A DNA stretch of 64,000 nucleotides from Parashewanella spongiae (lineage in GTDB: Bacteria; Pseudomonadota; Gammaproteobacteria; Enterobacterales; Shewanellaceae). Position 1 is the stretch's first letter. The number at the start of each line of letters is the position of its first letter. A model generated the notes under the pieces. That model searched no databases, was not told the origin of the DNA, and saw only the letters and a program-made list of their open reading frames with translations. The position numbers and the translations under genes were made by a program. Below, one piece after another: positions 20,674 to 32,103 of the stretch. The stretch covers positions 4,092,001-4,156,000 of the forward strand of contig NZ_CP037952.1 of the NCBI RefSeq assembly GCF_004358345.1, in the 5' to 3' direction.

Positions 20674-22251
20674 TTATTCCCACTCAATTGTCGCTGGAGG
20701 CTTACCTGAAATATCATAAACCACACGAGAAATACCATCGATTTCGTTAATAATACGGTTTGAAACACGACCTAAGAAGTCATAGGGCAAATGTGCCCAA
20801 TGCGCCGTCATAAAGTCGATAGTCTCTACAGCTCGTAGTGATACTACCCAGTCATACTTACGACCATCACCCATAACCCCTACTGAGCGCACGGGTAAAA
20901 ATACGGTAAAGGCTTGGCTAACTTTATGATAAAGATCGGCGGCATGAAGCTCTTCGATAAAGATGGCATCTGCACGACGAAGCAGATCACAATACTCTTT
21001 TTTCACTTCACCAAGTACCCGCACTCCAAGGCCTGGGCCAGGGAATGGATGACGGTAAAGCATATTGTATGGTAAGCCGAGTTCTAAACCAATTTTACGC
21101 ACTTCGTCTTTGAACAATTCGCGTAATGGCTCAACAAGACCAAGCTCCATATCATCAGGCAAACCGCCCACATTATGATGAGATTTAATCACATGAGCTT
21201 TACCAGTTTTGCTGCCTGCCGATTCAATCACATCTGGGTAAATGGTGCCTTGAGCCAACCATTTTGCATTAACGCATTTTTTCGACTCTTCATCAAAAAT
21301 TTCAACAAATACATGACCGATAATTTTACGTTTAGCTTCTGGATCAGCTTCTCCTTTCATCGCATCTAAGAAACGATTTTCAGCATCAACGTGAACAATG
21401 TTAAGGCCAAAATGCTCACCAAACATTTCCATTACTTGATCAGCTTCATTCAACCTAAGTAAGCCATTATCAACAAACACGCACGTTAATTTATCACCAA
21501 TAGCACGATGTAAAAGCATGGCGACCACTGATGAGTCAACCCCTCCTGACAAACCAAGTATTACTTCGTCATCACCTATTTGCTTTTTCAAGCGTTCTAT
21601 TGCATCTTCAATAATATTGCTCGGTTTCCAATTGGCTTCGCACTTACAGATGTCTAACGCAAATTGACTGAGAATACGCAGGCCTTGACGGGTATGAGTC
21701 ACTTCAGGGTGGAATTGAACCCCATAAAACTGCTTGTCTTCGTTTGCCATTGCCGCAAAAGGACAAGTTTCAGTACTGGCTACCGCAACAAACCCATCAG
21801 GAATTTCTGATACTTTGTCACCGTGGCTCATCCAAACGTCAAGTAAAGGCTTACCAACTTCACTTACTGCATCTTCAATGCTCTTAAATAATGATGACTG
21901 GAATTGTAATTCGATTTGAGCGTAACCAAACTCGCCTTCACCGATACCTTGGATCACTTTACCACCAAGTTGCTCAGACATGGTTTGCATGCCATAGCAA
22001 ATTCCCAAAACAGGAACGCCTGCATTAAACACGTATTCAGGTGCACGAGGAGAGTGATCAGCCGTTACACTTTCAGGGCCACCAGCGAGAATAATACCGT
22101 TTGGAGCGAATTCTCTAATGTCCGCTTCAGAAACGTCCCATGCCCAAAGCTCACAATAAACACCAATTTCACGAATGCGGCGTGCAATTAATTGCGTATA
22201 TTGAGAGCCAAAATCTAAAATGAGAATTTTATGCTCATGGATATCGTTCAT
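20674..22251 (-). CDS. guaA: GMP synthase (glutamine-hydrolysing)
   Basis: 525 residues, identical in length to the E. coli enzyme. The N-terminal class I amidotransferase has nucleophile Cys86 in VLGICYGMQ and His/Glu in QFHPEV (about 181-183). The ATP pyrophosphatase P-loop is [12 protein letters not shown] (about 230), and the C-terminal dimerisation domain ends PPATIEWE. It aminates XMP to GMP. It lies downstream of guaB with a 73-bp gap holding a hairpin, as in a guaBA operon. ATG start with a Shine-Dalgarno AAAGG. Confidence 0.98.
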   Translation of the reverse strand: MNDIHEHKILILDFGSQYTQLIARRIREIGVYCELWAWDVSEADIREFAPNGIILAGGPESVTADHSPRAPEYVFNAGVPVLGICYGMQTMSEQLGGKVIQGIGEGEFGYAQIELQFQSSLFKSIEDAVSEVGKPLLDVWMSHGDKVSEIPDGFVAVASTETCPFAAMANEDKQFYGVQFHPEVTHTRQGLRILSQFALDICKCEANWKPSNIIEDAIERLKKQIGDDEVILGLSGGVDSSVVAMLLHRAIGDKLTCVFVDNGLLRLNEADQVMEMFGEHFGLNIVHVDAENRFLDAMKGEADPEAKRKIIGHVFVEIFDEESKKCVNAKWLAQGTIYPDVIESAGSKTGKAHVIKSHHNVGGLPDDMELGLVEPLRELFKDEVRKIGLELGLPYNMLYRHPFPGPGLGVRVLGEVKKEYCDLLRRADAIFIEELHAADLYHKVSQAFTVFLPVRSVGVMGDGRKYDWVVSLRAVETIDFMTAHWAHLPYDFLGRVSNRIINEIDGISRVVYDISGKPPATIEWE

Positions 22252-22285
22252 GTTCTACCTTTGTTTTTTATTTTTAATTCAGACC

Positions 22286-22313
22286 TAAAAAATAAGCGGC
22301 ACTGTGGCCGCCT
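22286..22313 (-). terminator. Intercistronic hairpin between guaB and guaA
   Basis: On the minus strand, AGGCGGC-CACAGT-GCCGCTT forms a 7-bp stem, followed by ATTTTTT. It could partly attenuate read-through from guaB into guaA. Confidence 0.5.
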
Positions 22314-22324
22314 AATCAATGATG

Positions 22325-23791
22325 CTATACACCAGAGCGATAATTTGGTGCTTCTTTGGTCATGGTCACATCGTGCACATGAGACTCGCCCATACCTGCA
22401 GAGGTGACTTTCACGAACTCTGCTTTAGAGTTCAGCTCATTAATCGTTGCACAGCCTGTTAGTCCCATGCATGAACGTAAACCGCCCATTTGCTGATGAA
22501 TGATTTCTTTCAAGTGACCTTTATACGGTACTCGTCCCTCAATACCTTCTGGTACTAATTTGTCGGCAGCGTTATCCGTTTGGAAATAACGATCTGACGA
22601 ACCTTGAGACATGGCACCAAGCGAACCCATACCACGATAAGATTTATAAGCTCGACCTTGATACAACTCAGTTTCCCCCGGCGCTTCATCAGTACCAGCA
22701 AACATACTGCCAGCCATAATGCATGAAGCACCTGCCGCCAGCGCTTTAGCCAAATCACCGGAAAAACGAATACCACCATCAGCAATCACTGGAATATCTA
22801 AATCTTTGAGCGCAGCAGCGGCATCTGATACCGCAGTAATTTGTGGAACACCAACACCCGTAACAATACGAGTAGTACAAATTGAGCCCGGTCCAATACC
22901 CACTTTTACCGCATTAACACCAGCTTCAACTAACGCTAATGCGCCTTCTGCTGTCGCGACATTACCGCCAACTATTTGCAGTTCAGAATGCTTAGCGCGA
23001 GTTTCTCGAATGCGCTGCAATACGCCTTCAGAGTGACCATGAGATGAGTCGATAAGCAGGACATCAACACCAGCTTTAACTAACGCGTCGACACGTGCTT
23101 CGTTACCAGCACCAGCACCAACCGCTGCGCCCACTCGTAAACGACCGAGTTCATCTTTACAGGCATTCGGTTTCTGCTCGGCTTTCTCAAAATCTTTAAC
23201 TGTAATAAGTCCTTTCAACTCAAAGCACTTATTGACGACGAGTATTTTTTCTATGCGATTTGAATGCATTAAGGTTTGAACTTCATCCAGCTCAGTACCT
23301 TCTGGCACAGTGATAAGGCGTTCTTTGGGTGTCATCACTTCAGATACGGTGCGGCTCCAGTCTGTAACAAATCGCACATCACGGCCTGTAATAATTCCAA
23401 CTAGCTCATTAGAATCATTAATCACTGGGTAACCTGCAAAACCGTTTCGACGGGTTAGCTCTCGCAAATCAGTTAAAGTGGTTTCAGGAGTCACAGTAAC
23501 TGGTTGCTGAACGATACCAGCTTCGTAAATTTTCACTTTACGAACTTCTTCTGCTTGCTGCTCGATACTCATATTTTTATGAATAAAGCCCAAACCACCT
23601 TCTTGCGCCATAGCAATAGCAAGGCGAGCTTCTGTTACGGTATCCATAGCTGCAGACACAATAGGGATATTAAGTTGGATTTTATTAGTTAAGCGAGTAT
23701 TTAAAACGGCAGTATTTGGGAGGACAGTTGAATGCGCAGGCACGAGTAATACATCATCGAATGTTAGCGCTTCTTTTTTTAATCTTAGCAT
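22325..23791 (-). CDS. guaB: IMP dehydrogenase
   Basis: 488 residues, the E. coli length. It oxidises IMP to XMP with NAD+, the committed step to guanine nucleotides. TIM-barrel start [19 protein letters not shown]; two CBS domains at about residues 95-205; the active-site loop [15 protein letters not shown] with the catalytic Cys near residue 305; and the flap [11 protein letters not shown] start with AGGGAG upstream. First gene of the guaBA pair. The upstream region carries a family A'/B repeat beginning about 100 bases away, which may affect the promoter. Confidence 0.98.
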   Translation of the reverse strand: MLRLKKEALTFDDVLLVPAHSTVLPNTAVLNTRLTNKIQLNIPIVSAAMDTVTEARLAIAMAQEGGLGFIHKNMSIEQQAEEVRKVKIYEAGIVQQPVTVTPETTLTDLRELTRRNGFAGYPVINDSNELVGIITGRDVRFVTDWSRTVSEVMTPKERLITVPEGTELDEVQTLMHSNRIEKILVVNKCFELKGLITVKDFEKAEQKPNACKDELGRLRVGAAVGAGAGNEARVDALVKAGVDVLLIDSSHGHSEGVLQRIRETRAKHSELQIVGGNVATAEGALALVEAGVNAVKVGIGPGSICTTRIVTGVGVPQITAVSDAAAALKDLDIPVIADGGIRFSGDLAKALAAGASCIMAGSMFAGTDEAPGETELYQGRAYKSYRGMGSLGAMSQGSSDRYFQTDNAADKLVPEGIEGRVPYKGHLKEIIHQQMGGLRSCMGLTGCATINELNSKAEFVKVTSAGMGESHVHDVTMTKEAPNYRSGV

Positions 23792-23893
23792 AGCAACATC
23801 TCCCTCAGTGTAGGGTGGAAGGTAAATATTGCGCCGGGATTATACCTTGCATATTGTCCTTGGTAAATGGTAATGCATACTTTTTATTCTTGT

Positions 23894-24397
23894 TAGGGGC
23901 TGTTTATCTTTCGTGATTATTTTTGCAGCGATAACTTGGTTGTTTTATACAAGACAGAGCTTGTGCGGTTTGGTATTCCAAATAAGCAAGCGATAACGCA
24001 GTAGAAATGACCAATTTACGCTGTCTTAGATGCTTTTGAGCGTTCACTGTTCTGTGTTGTAACCCGTTTACTTAGATGACTAAGCTTCACTGCTTACGCC
24101 TTGAACCTAAAAACATCAGTTGAACGCTGAATATATGAGTAACTGTTTGAGCAATATGATGATTTTATCATCATGGCATTCACCCAATGAGTGAAGCGCT
24201 CTACGCTCACAAGCTTGCTAAAATGAGTGCTATCTGCGTTGTAACTTTTGCAAGTAGAATAAGTACTTGCTGCAAGCTACGCCTTACTATCAGCCATTTT
24301 CTCTACGCTTGAGAACGCAGTCAACTGATGTTTCTAGATTGAACAGATAAACGCTCAAATAGCACAAAATTTAATCCTGAAAGATAAACAGCCTCTA
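23894..24397 (+). repeat. Family A' element with internal B hairpin
   Basis: A variant of family A with ends AGGGGCTGTTTATCTTTC and GAAAGATAAACAGCCTCT, TA-flanked. It holds a B hairpin (24106-24337) at the same internal position as the A copies at 9614 and 16025, so the A+B composite probably moved as a unit. Confidence 0.75.
24106..24337. repeat. Family B hairpin repeat (copy 3)
   Basis: Ends CCTAAAAACATCAGTTGA and TCAACTGATGTTTCTAGA; inverted relative to the copy at 19597. Confidence 0.7.
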
Positions 24398-24434
24398 GAG
24401 AGGTAAAAGCATTCTGATAACAGGAAACAGTGTT

Positions 24435-25415
24435 TTACAATCCCTTAAACCTAAAATTTCGAATTAAATCGACTTTCAAAGAGGAATAGGATAAATGAGA
24501 AGTTATTTCTACACTAGGTAACTGTACGCCATTTACAACATCATAAGTATAACATCCTGAAGAAAATGATAGATTCAAGTCAGCTATATGCTCCATTGAA
24601 ATTATTAAAATAGGCTTATCTTCAGGCCACTCAGTAAAAGCAGGCCAAACATTTGCAACAGGGTTAACTGCCAATAATATATCATGAGACTCTCGATACT
24701 TTATAATTGCACTTTTGGCGTCCATAGCTTCTGTTTTGAATACACATTGTTCAAGTAATTTTTCATCTGGCTTATGAAAATTGATACTGCTGTTAGAAGT
24801 GTCCGATGTTAGATCCTTTGCATAAGAAATCTCCTCATCAAGATATTTCTGAAACCCATCTTCTTGCAAGGTAAGGCTAAAATGATGACCACTATCAGTT
24901 GCAGTCACTTTCACTTTTTCAAAGTTTAATCCAAATTCTTTATTAATCGCCTTGGCCCACCACCCCATGCCCGACCCGACCTCAAGAACGTTATGACAAT
25001 TTAATTCCAAAAAAAATGTACGGATAGATAAAGCTATTTCAGGGGTTATTCCCGCAAAATAACAAAAATTAACAACAAATTTATCAAGACACATTTTCAA
25101 CTTTTCAAACTGAGCATTCTCAAAGCTACATTTTACGAGGCTAGATAAATCACGGTGTTTACCTTTTAGAGGATGTTCAGGCGCAACCCGTGTAGACAAA
25201 TAAGTTTTCAACACTCTCCAATCGGCTAAGTCCGATGGTATTTCTTTTTTTCTAAGCGAATTTATCTCTGATTTTAAAGTATGAAATTCATTAATTACTT
25301 TTTGATCCCTTGAATGCTGAACAGCAAAATCACAGAGTTCACAAGTTTCATCAATGGCTGATGATTCCATGGAAAAAATAGTATAGGGGAACGCTTGGGG
25401 ACTCGCTATAGACAT
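24435..25415 (-). CDS. Methyltransferase-like orphan protein
   Basis: 326 residues. A SAM-binding motif I is visible, NVLEVGSGMGWWAKAI (about residues 137-152), followed by a plausible Rossmann order including VKVTATDSG (motif II) and ILLAVNPVANVWPAF (near motif IV). The first ~110 residues are helical, with an ETCELCDFAVQH Cys pair. There is no signal peptide. A class I SAM-dependent methyltransferase fold is likely; the substrate is unknown. It is a single gene between repeats and the divergent xseA, and its AT-rich codon use differs from the adjacent guaB, which suggests acquisition. ATG start; the upstream minus strand reads GAAACAGAAT, a weak ribosome site. Confidence 0.6.
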   Translation of the reverse strand: MSIASPQAFPYTIFSMESSAIDETCELCDFAVQHSRDQKVINEFHTLKSEINSLRKKEIPSDLADWRVLKTYLSTRVAPEHPLKGKHRDLSSLVKCSFENAQFEKLKMCLDKFVVNFCYFAGITPEIALSIRTFFLELNCHNVLEVGSGMGWWAKAINKEFGLNFEKVKVTATDSGHHFSLTLQEDGFQKYLDEEISYAKDLTSDTSNSSINFHKPDEKLLEQCVFKTEAMDAKSAIIKYRESHDILLAVNPVANVWPAFTEWPEDKPILIISMEHIADLNLSFSSGCYTYDVVNGVQLPSVEITSHLSYSSLKVDLIRNFRFKGL

Positions 25416-25577
25416 ATTCTGTTTCTTTATTCGCTTAAAAACATTTAAATTTTATACATTTCCCTCTAGTCCATATAGTTAATATTTTTTAACGTAATAA
25501 ATAACTTGAATACTGAATTATAGAAAAAATAAAGGTATTCTTGCTTTGAAACTAACAACTACAAAAAGTATCAAGTC

Positions 25578-26924
25578 ATGACAAAAACCATTTACACCGT
25601 TTCACGCTTAAACGGTGAAGTTAGGCGAATTTTAGAGGGGGAAATTGGCCGAGTATGGCTCAGTGCTGAGGTTTCGAACTTTTCAGCACCTAATTCAGGG
25701 CATTGGTATCTCACTCTAAAAGATCATTTCTCTCAAATCCGCTGTGCAATGTTCAAAGGGAAAAATCGCAGTGTTAACTTTCAACCAAGCAATGGCCAAC
25801 AAGTATTAGTTAAAGGCAATATTAGCGTCTACGAGCCTCGAGGTGACTATCAACTCTTGATTGAAAGTATGCAACCCGCTGGTGATGGTTTGTTAGCTCA
25901 ACAGTTCGAAGCATTAAAAATGAAATTGGCCGCTGATGGTCTATTCGCTGCAGACAGCAAGCGAGCTATACCAAAGGTCATTCAACGAATTGGTGTTGTC
26001 ACTTCAGCAACGGGAGCCGCTGTAAGAGATATACTCCACGTCCTACAACGACGAGATCCATCTATCGAAGTTATCATTTATCCTGCACAGGTTCAGGGTG
26101 ACAGCGCAGCCACTCAATTATGCGACGCAATTGATGTTGCCAACCAGCGAAATGAAGTTGATGTCATTTTGCTGACTCGCGGTGGTGGCTCAATGGAAGA
26201 CTTATGGTGCTTTAATGATGAAGGTTTGGCTCACACTATTTACAACTCTGGATTACCTATTGTCAGTGCTGTCGGACATGAAGTTGATACGACCATCAGT
26301 GATTACGTCGCGGATATTAGAGCTCCAACACCTTCGGCTGGTGCGGAATTATTATCTAAGGATGTCAGCAATAAAGTCCAGCAACTAAGCAGTTTAAAAA
26401 GCCGTCTGATCCAATCATACAAACTTCACACATTACAACAAGCTGGAATACTCAGTGAGTTTAGCCATCGTTTGCAGCGTCATGAACCACAAAATAAATT
26501 ACAGCAATGGCAACAGCGATTTGATGAAATCCAGCTGAAATTGAATTCAGCCATTAATCAAAAATTTCATCATGATATTTTAAAGCAGCAACAGCTAAAG
26601 AATCGACTGAACGAGCAATCTCCCCATCATCGTGTCAAGTTATTGTCAGAAAAGCTCAATTACTTAGATTGCAAATTGAGTGACTCAATCAAAGCAAAAT
26701 TAAAACAAAGCCAGCTTAAATTGCAACAAGCAGGTCATCAATTGAATGCTATCAGCCCCTTAGCTACGCTCAGTAGAGGTTATAGCATAACAAGCGACAA
26801 CAATGGATGTGTTATCACTGAAGCAGCTTCATTAAAACAAGGTGATGAACTAATGACTCGGTTACACACTGGCACTGTAATCTCGTCAGTTGAGCAAATC
26901 CTTCATGAAGATTATTATCAGTAA
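25578..26924 (+). CDS. xseA: Exodeoxyribonuclease VII large subunit
   Basis: 448 residues (E. coli 456). The N-terminal OB-fold ([24 protein letters not shown]) binds DNA. The catalytic domain contains [21 protein letters not shown] and [17 protein letters not shown], followed by [21 protein letters not shown]. The long Gln/Leu-rich coiled coil (about 270-400) is where XseB subunits bind. It degrades single-stranded DNA in both directions. The last codons and stop overlap the degenerate end of a family C repeat. ATG start at 25578. Confidence 0.97.
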   Translation: MTKTIYTVSRLNGEVRRILEGEIGRVWLSAEVSNFSAPNSGHWYLTLKDHFSQIRCAMFKGKNRSVNFQPSNGQQVLVKGNISVYEPRGDYQLLIESMQPAGDGLLAQQFEALKMKLAADGLFAADSKRAIPKVIQRIGVVTSATGAAVRDILHVLQRRDPSIEVIIYPAQVQGDSAATQLCDAIDVANQRNEVDVILLTRGGGSMEDLWCFNDEGLAHTIYNSGLPIVSAVGHEVDTTISDYVADIRAPTPSAGAELLSKDVSNKVQQLSSLKSRLIQSYKLHTLQQAGILSEFSHRLQRHEPQNKLQQWQQRFDEIQLKLNSAINQKFHHDILKQQQLKNRLNEQSPHHRVKLLSEKLNYLDCKLSDSIKAKLKQSQLKLQQAGHQLNAISPLATLSRGYSITSDNNGCVITEAASLKQGDELMTRLHTGTVISSVEQILHEDYYQ

Positions 26925-27702
26925 CTAAACGCTCAACTCAGAGCTATGTATGCGCACAAAGTACAAACGAAATTGGTGAAAACATAGTTATTACCGACAT
27001 ACAAAACTGTCGTTATTACATTGCTACGTTGAGAAAATTTTGTGAAGTATTCTTTATAAACCAAAGTGTGCGCATACAAGCTCCAGAAGGGCAAGGCTAA
27101 AGGCTTCCATTACTGCGTTACACGTTCTTGAATTATCCCGACAAAAGCACGAAGTGCGTTGAACGCCAGCTTTGTATGGCGGCCGTAGGGAATATAGTAC
27201 TTCAACCTAAACGTTCATGATAGGCATAGATGTCATATGCGTTTACTTTGACTACTATTTTTCTATCACCCTACACCATGAAAATTGTATTCGCTGAGAT
27301 TTGAAGATTATTTCCAACCTAAGCTAAAGGCGAAGTGATTTTTAGCTTTTATGCTTTCACTAACAGGCTTGGGAATAGGTGTTAGCGGCTATTTTTACGG
27401 TAAAAACATCAGTTGAACGCTGAGTATATGAGTAACTGTTTGAGCAATTGGATGATTTTATTATCATGTTTTTCACCTAATGAGTGAAATGCTCTACGCT
27501 CACAAGCTTGCTAAAATGGCTGCTATCTGCGTTATAACTTTTGCAAGTAGAATAATTACTTGCTGCAAGCTACGCCTTAATATCAGCCATTTTTTCTACG
27601 CTTGAGAACGCAGTCAACTGATGTTTCTAGGTTCAAACATGGCCTTGTACTGAAAACCTTTATCTCTTGCTGAGTGAGAGATTAATTACTGTAATTGGTA
27701 TT
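26925..27702. repeat. Family C repeat interrupted by other DNA and a B hairpin (copy 2)
   Basis: The left arm (GCTCAACTCAGAGCTATG..., about 26930-27200) and right arm (27632-27702, ending TTAATTACTGTAATTGGTA) belong to family C. Between them are about 200 bp of unassigned sequence and a B hairpin at 27400-27631. The left terminal repeat is degenerate and runs into the end of xseA. Confidence 0.65.
27400..27631. repeat. Family B hairpin repeat (copy 4)
   Basis: Starts TAAAAACATCAGTTGAACGC, ends CAACTGATGTTTCTAGG, with central arms as in the other copies. Confidence 0.7.
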
Positions 27703-27833
27703 AGCATTCTCAGATACCACTCCTTATGACATCTAATTTTGAAAAACATCTTTTTAGTCCATAAAAAACATAGTGTTAACTTTAATTAATCTAATATCTA
27801 CTCTCTTTGAATTAATATAGCTATAGAGTTCAG

Positions 27834-27862
27834 AAAGTTTGGCCTTTTTGTGGCTAAACTTT
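27834..27862 (+). promoter_or_regulatory. Leader hairpin upstream of the 1182-aa gene
   Basis: AAAGTTTGGCC-TTTTTGT-GGCTAAACTTT: a near-perfect 11-bp stem ending 19 bases before the GTG start. It could be a leader structure or an RNA stability element; there is no U tail after it, so termination is unlikely. Confidence 0.35.
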
Positions 27863-27881
27863 ACGAAAATGGACGATAACT

Positions 27882-30800
27882 GTGCAAGCCTTAGTTGATC
27901 CAAAGCTATTTATCTTTGAGTTGTTTAAATCTCATCAGGCAAGGTATTCACCTGCGATAATTTCAATAGTGACACCTCAAGGTTGGAAGCCAGAATACAG
28001 CTTAAGCGTTAGTTCTGATACAACAAAATTGAGCTATGAATGTGTAGAGTACTTCCATAATACTCACACTGTGGACTCCTCTCATTGCGAACATCTTTCT
28101 ATCGATACCAAAGAGTCTGAGCAAAGCTATTTAGTCACTTTGTCTAAAACAACAAATCAAGTTACGCCATCTGTTCAATCGAGTTTATCCATTACGATTT
28201 TAAAATTTCACGATCAACATAAAACAATAGTCAGCACTCCAAGTGATGTTCAACATACAGAGTTGAGCAAAAAGCTTTCAGAACTAAAAGTGCAGTTAGT
28301 GAACCAAGCAATACAGTTCATTATAATTACATCAACACAAAGTGATATATTTCCATTAGTTACTGGTTCTTATATTGATGGCTTGATCCCTGATCAAGAA
28401 AAGGAAAATGCTAACTTTTGCATCAAGATCACTGATGTATCACAGCCAAACCTCACTATCGTCACAAAAGACAAAGAACAACTACAACAAGTAGCTACGA
28501 CCCTTGCTAAGCTTATAGGTCAATATCACAAGGAAAATCAATCGCTAACATGCTATTCAGCTCAAGGTAGTGAAAAACAGACCTCAGTGGTGCTTACTTA
28601 CCAACAAGAACCATTTTTTAAATTTTATCTTACCTATCCCACAGAGTATTTATCAGCGGAGCATGTGAAAAAGTGCACATTCCAAGCAACAAAATCGGCA
28701 AAGCCACTGCCCTTTCGTACGTTGAAGCATGTCGATCTAGAGCTGCTTGAAATTTCCGAGCAGCTAGGGCGCGAACGAGTCAATGCTTCAACCCTTGATA
28801 TTATCGCCACTAGAGTTGCTGTAATTAATGATATTTCAGATAAAAACAAACAACTCTTTGATGCGGTAGTAGCAAAATACCAAAAACTTCACTTAGGCTC
28901 TGCCCCTAAAATCGATCCGATAACTCCAGCATTAATTCCTATGTCGTCAGTCCCTATGATATTTTCTCAACCGGATCTGCTCTATTTACAGCCTACATAT
29001 CCAATGCTTATGCCATTCCCACTCGTTCAGTCACCTCCTACTCAACACCATGAAATACAGATAATTTCATCATCACAACCTCTGCAATCAAAGCAAAAAA
29101 AGAAACATAGCGTCTCCAAAGAAATAAAAATCACTGAACAAGTTTTAATAAAACTAAATATCCTTGCTCGAGAATCTATCACTCGAGTTGAAATGAACTA
29201 TGCCAGTATTCAACATTTATTTGCTCAAAAAAACTCATCGAGAAGCCCTTCGCCTTCGACTTCCAAATCTAGAGTTAGCCGACTTAAAAGCATGGAGGAG
29301 AAATCGTCAAGACGAAGCTCGGGAGCACGAAAGAAACATAAAAAGGAGGAAAAAAAGAAGGCAAGACAAGAGCAAATGTTTACTTTATCTGGAACTGACG
29401 ACGCTATAGCGTCACTTAAGTTTATTACCCAAACTTTGGTTGAAGAAAAGTCAAAAAAAGAATCACAAATGGATGAACTCTCCAGCTTATTTTCTCCATC
29501 AATTGCAGCTGATTTCATTGCATTAACTGCATTAGAAAATAAATCGGGTGTAATCACTCACACTTTTCCTTCTTTGCCATATCTTGGTATCGTAGAGTGC
29601 CAATACGCAGGAAAAACTGAAACTCATCTTGATGGCACAAAACGTCACTTCCAATCTGAAGACCGCTATCAAGTACTCGCAGCACAATGCTATCCCATAA
29701 GCGTTGCTATGCTTCAGCACTTTTTAAGTCGCCATGGATTAGAGAAGGCGGACTCAATCAAGATTGCAAGTTTGATTTCTGCCCTATTATTAAGATTTAC
29801 GCAGTATATAAACATCAATGACGGCGAAAAGTTAATAGAGTTAACACAACTGCTTTCAGATGCAATTAATCACCTTGCAACCTTCCAAAATACACCGACA
29901 TTTTCCATCAATGCTTGGCGTTCTCTCTGTCATACATTATTAATATTGTTATTAGATAAAAGGCTCGTTATTACAGCGACACACAAACAAAAGATATTGC
30001 AGGTCGCCACAATTCTCTTGGAGACATCGATAGCCCATGAACAGTATGATTTATGTGCTGGTATTACCTATCATTTCAGCCAACACTGGGGTAAATGGCA
30101 CCCAAGCAAAAAATCTATAGCCACTGAAGCACTATCACATCAAATAATGGCCTTTGTTACTCTCGTGGACACAACGCTAACTTTCAACAAAATCACAAAC
30201 CTAAACTTGGCACATAGAGCGAAAATTCAATGTGAGCTTATATCACTTATTGAGGATACTCATCCTGCTATTATCTCAGAAGAAAACGATAAACTTGAGC
30301 TCGTTGAATTAAAGAAAAAAGCACAAAAAGTTGCCGATGAAACATTAAATGATTTGATTACACTTGATACATGGGCTGAATCAGAAGCAGACAAGCAATC
30401 ACAAAAAATTGAAGAAATTGCACGCGAGCATCATAATAAATTAAAACATAAAAAGAAGAATAAAACTCAAGGACACTCTTTAGCATCGGCGACTCAAAGC
30501 AGTCCAGACCTAACATCAGAAGCCGGATCATCAATTAGTTTTGGCACATCAGAAAGTGAAAACGAATCATTTGAAACATCACAATATGAAAATGAAACAA
30601 CGAATATAGCAGTAACTGCACCGTTAGAAGTGTGGAAATCCCATGTGAACAACGCATTAGAAAAATATCGCCTACTCGATACTGCTGGTGGAGAAAAGCT
30701 AGAACAACAAGCACTTCAATGTGCAGATTCATACATTAATAAAGCATCAATATTAACAGAGTGCTCCACGACTCGGTTTCTAAAACATAAAGTTGCTTTA

Positions 30801-31430
30801 AAGAAGATGTGTGCATTAGCCAAGGCTTGTCATACGATCAAGAAAGATATGATAAATCACCTTTCTCAAGCACAGAGTTACTCTAAGGAAAGGTTTCCAA
30901 GCAAAGCAGCAGGGATAACATGGTTGAAAGGTAGAGCAATTCCCGAAGAAGAAAGCTTCACACTCCTCTTTGAGCGTTTCCAGCAGCAACAAGACATTGT
31001 GCAGATCTCGAACGTAGTGACTAAAACCATCGAAAGTTACCATCAAGCTTTATCCTACTTTGAAAAAGCCACTGAGGATGATAAATCTGACTATGCTGAT
31101 TATGTTTTTGGCACCATTAAAGTGGCATTATTTGAGCTTAATGAGCAGCAACAACAAATCATCAATGCCAAATCAAACTTAATAGAAGCCATGAATAAAA
31201 GAAAAGCTCTATTTACTCATCTTGCCATTTATGGTGGTGACTTTAATCTGCCGCAGCCTACACAATCGGCTTGCCTTCACACATTCCAAAAAAGCGCTTA
31301 CAGTCTCATGAAAGAAGCATTTAAAGAACAAGCGCAGGATTTATCTGCGCTATATAGTACAGCAGGTCAATATAAACGTGACATAAGTGAGCTTTTTAAA
31401 AGAATGCGAGAATTGGAGAAAGCCCAATAA
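27882..31430 (+). CDS. Large orphan protein, 1182 residues
   Basis: GTG start with GGA 8-10 bases upstream. No signal peptide or membrane segment. Residues 1-400 look like mixed alpha/beta sequence with many Ser/Thr. Residues about 455-500 are a strongly basic, Ser/Arg/Lys-rich, low-complexity patch (SRSPSPSTSKSR..., then KKHKKEEKKK). Residues about 540-820 are helical. About 840-935 is a Lys-rich then acidic Ser/Glu linker (SESENESFETSQ), and the C-terminal 250 residues are helical with coiled-coil character. No family or catalytic motif recognised. The basic patch resembles eukaryotic nuclear-localisation or RS-type sequence, which would be notable if the protein is delivered to a host; that is speculation. 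Confidence 0.75.
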   Translation: MQALVDPKLFIFELFKSHQARYSPAIISIVTPQGWKPEYSLSVSSDTTKLSYECVEYFHNTHTVDSSHCEHLSIDTKESEQSYLVTLSKTTNQVTPSVQSSLSITILKFHDQHKTIVSTPSDVQHTELSKKLSELKVQLVNQAIQFIIITSTQSDIFPLVTGSYIDGLIPDQEKENANFCIKITDVSQPNLTIVTKDKEQLQQVATTLAKLIGQYHKENQSLTCYSAQGSEKQTSVVLTYQQEPFFKFYLTYPTEYLSAEHVKKCTFQATKSAKPLPFRTLKHVDLELLEISEQLGRERVNASTLDIIATRVAVINDISDKNKQLFDAVVAKYQKLHLGSAPKIDPITPALIPMSSVPMIFSQPDLLYLQPTYPMLMPFPLVQSPPTQHHEIQIISSSQPLQSKQKKKHSVSKEIKITEQVLIKLNILARESITRVEMNYASIQHLFAQKNSSRSPSPSTSKSRVSRLKSMEEKSSRRSSGARKKHKKEEKKKARQEQMFTLSGTDDAIASLKFITQTLVEEKSKKESQMDELSSLFSPSIAADFIALTALENKSGVITHTFPSLPYLGIVECQYAGKTETHLDGTKRHFQSEDRYQVLAAQCYPISVAMLQHFLSRHGLEKADSIKIASLISALLLRFTQYININDGEKLIELTQLLSDAINHLATFQNTPTFSINAWRSLCHTLLILLLDKRLVITATHKQKILQVATILLETSIAHEQYDLCAGITYHFSQHWGKWHPSKKSIATEALSHQIMAFVTLVDTTLTFNKITNLNLAHRAKIQCELISLIEDTHPAIISEENDKLELVELKKKAQKVADETLNDLITLDTWAESEADKQSQKIEEIAREHHNKLKHKKKNKTQGHSLASATQSSPDLTSEAGSSISFGTSESENESFETSQYENETTNIAVTAPLEVWKSHVNNALEKYRLLDTAGGEKLEQQALQCADSYINKASILTECSTTRFLKHKVALKKMCALAKACHTIKKDMINHLSQAQSYSKERFPSKAAGITWLKGRAIPEEESFTLLFERFQQQQDIVQISNVVTKTIESYHQALSYFEKATEDDKSDYADYVFGTIKVALFELNEQQQQIINAKSNLIEAMNKRKALFTHLAIYGGDFNLPQPTQSACLHTFQKSAYSLMKEAFKEQAQDLSALYSTAGQYKRDISELFKRMRELEKAQ

Positions 31431-31460
31431 ACCTGAGCTAAATTGTTATGGCATCAAGCA

Positions 31461-31498
31461 AACTCTACTCAAGATCGTAGCGAGCAAGTAGTAGAGTT
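31461..31498. terminator. Hairpin between convergent genes
   Basis: An inverted repeat (AACTCTACT / AGTAGAGTT) with a 20-nt loop lies between the stop of the 1182-aa gene and the stop of tdk. It has no clear U tail on either strand, so this is only a candidate. Confidence 0.35.
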
Positions 31499-31521
31499 CG
31501 TTCATCCAAATAAAAAACGGC

Positions 31522-32103
31522 CTATTTATCCCAAATAAACTCTCTGAAATGCGTACGGCAAACCGACTCGTAACTCTCATTACCTCCAATAGCGACTTGC
31601 TCTCCCTCACTCATTACATTGCCGTTGCCATCAAGCCTAACCACCATGTTTGCTTTACGACCACAATGACAGATCGTCTTTAATTCAACAAGCTTGTCGG
31701 CCCAAGCCAGTAAATAACGACTACCTATGAATAATTCGCCTTGAAAATCAGTACGCAACCCATAACATAGCACTGGAACGTTCAGATTATCGACGACATG
31801 AGTTAATTGTTTTACTTGCTCTTTTGTCAAAAACTGGCTTTCGTCTACCAACACACAATGGATAGGAGTAGCTTCAATTTCTTTTTGAATGAGATCGATT
31901 AAATTAGAGTCTGCATTAAAAATACTGGCTTCTGTTTCTAAACCAATTCTTGAAGATACTTTACCAACACCGTATCTGTCATCAATTCCTGCAGTTAATA
32001 CTAATGTACGCATGCCTCTTTCACGGTAATTGTATGAAGACTGTAATAAAGAGGTCGATTTTCCGGCATTCATCGCCGAATAATAAAAATATAACTGTGC
32101 CAA
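31522..32103 (-). CDS. tdk: Thymidine kinase
   Basis: It phosphorylates thymidine to dTMP in the salvage pathway. The P-loop SAMNAGKST is near the N-terminus. The lasso and zinc-site cysteines are in [10 protein letters not shown] and VCRTHF; the catalytic Glu is in LVDESQFL. An ATG lies 33 bases further upstream (32136), but I choose TTG at 32103. It gives the family N-terminus [16 protein letters not shown], and a strong AAAGGGA lies 7 bases upstream of the TTG. With this start the protein has 193 residues. Single gene, convergent with the large orphan. Confidence 0.95.
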   Translation of the reverse strand: MAQLYFYYSAMNAGKSTSLLQSSYNYRERGMRTLVLTAGIDDRYGVGKVSSRIGLETEASIFNADSNLIDLIQKEIEATPIHCVLVDESQFLTKEQVKQLTHVVDNLNVPVLCYGLRTDFQGELFIGSRYLLAWADKLVELKTICHCGRKANMVVRLDGNGNVMSEGEQVAIGGNESYESVCRTHFREFIWDK

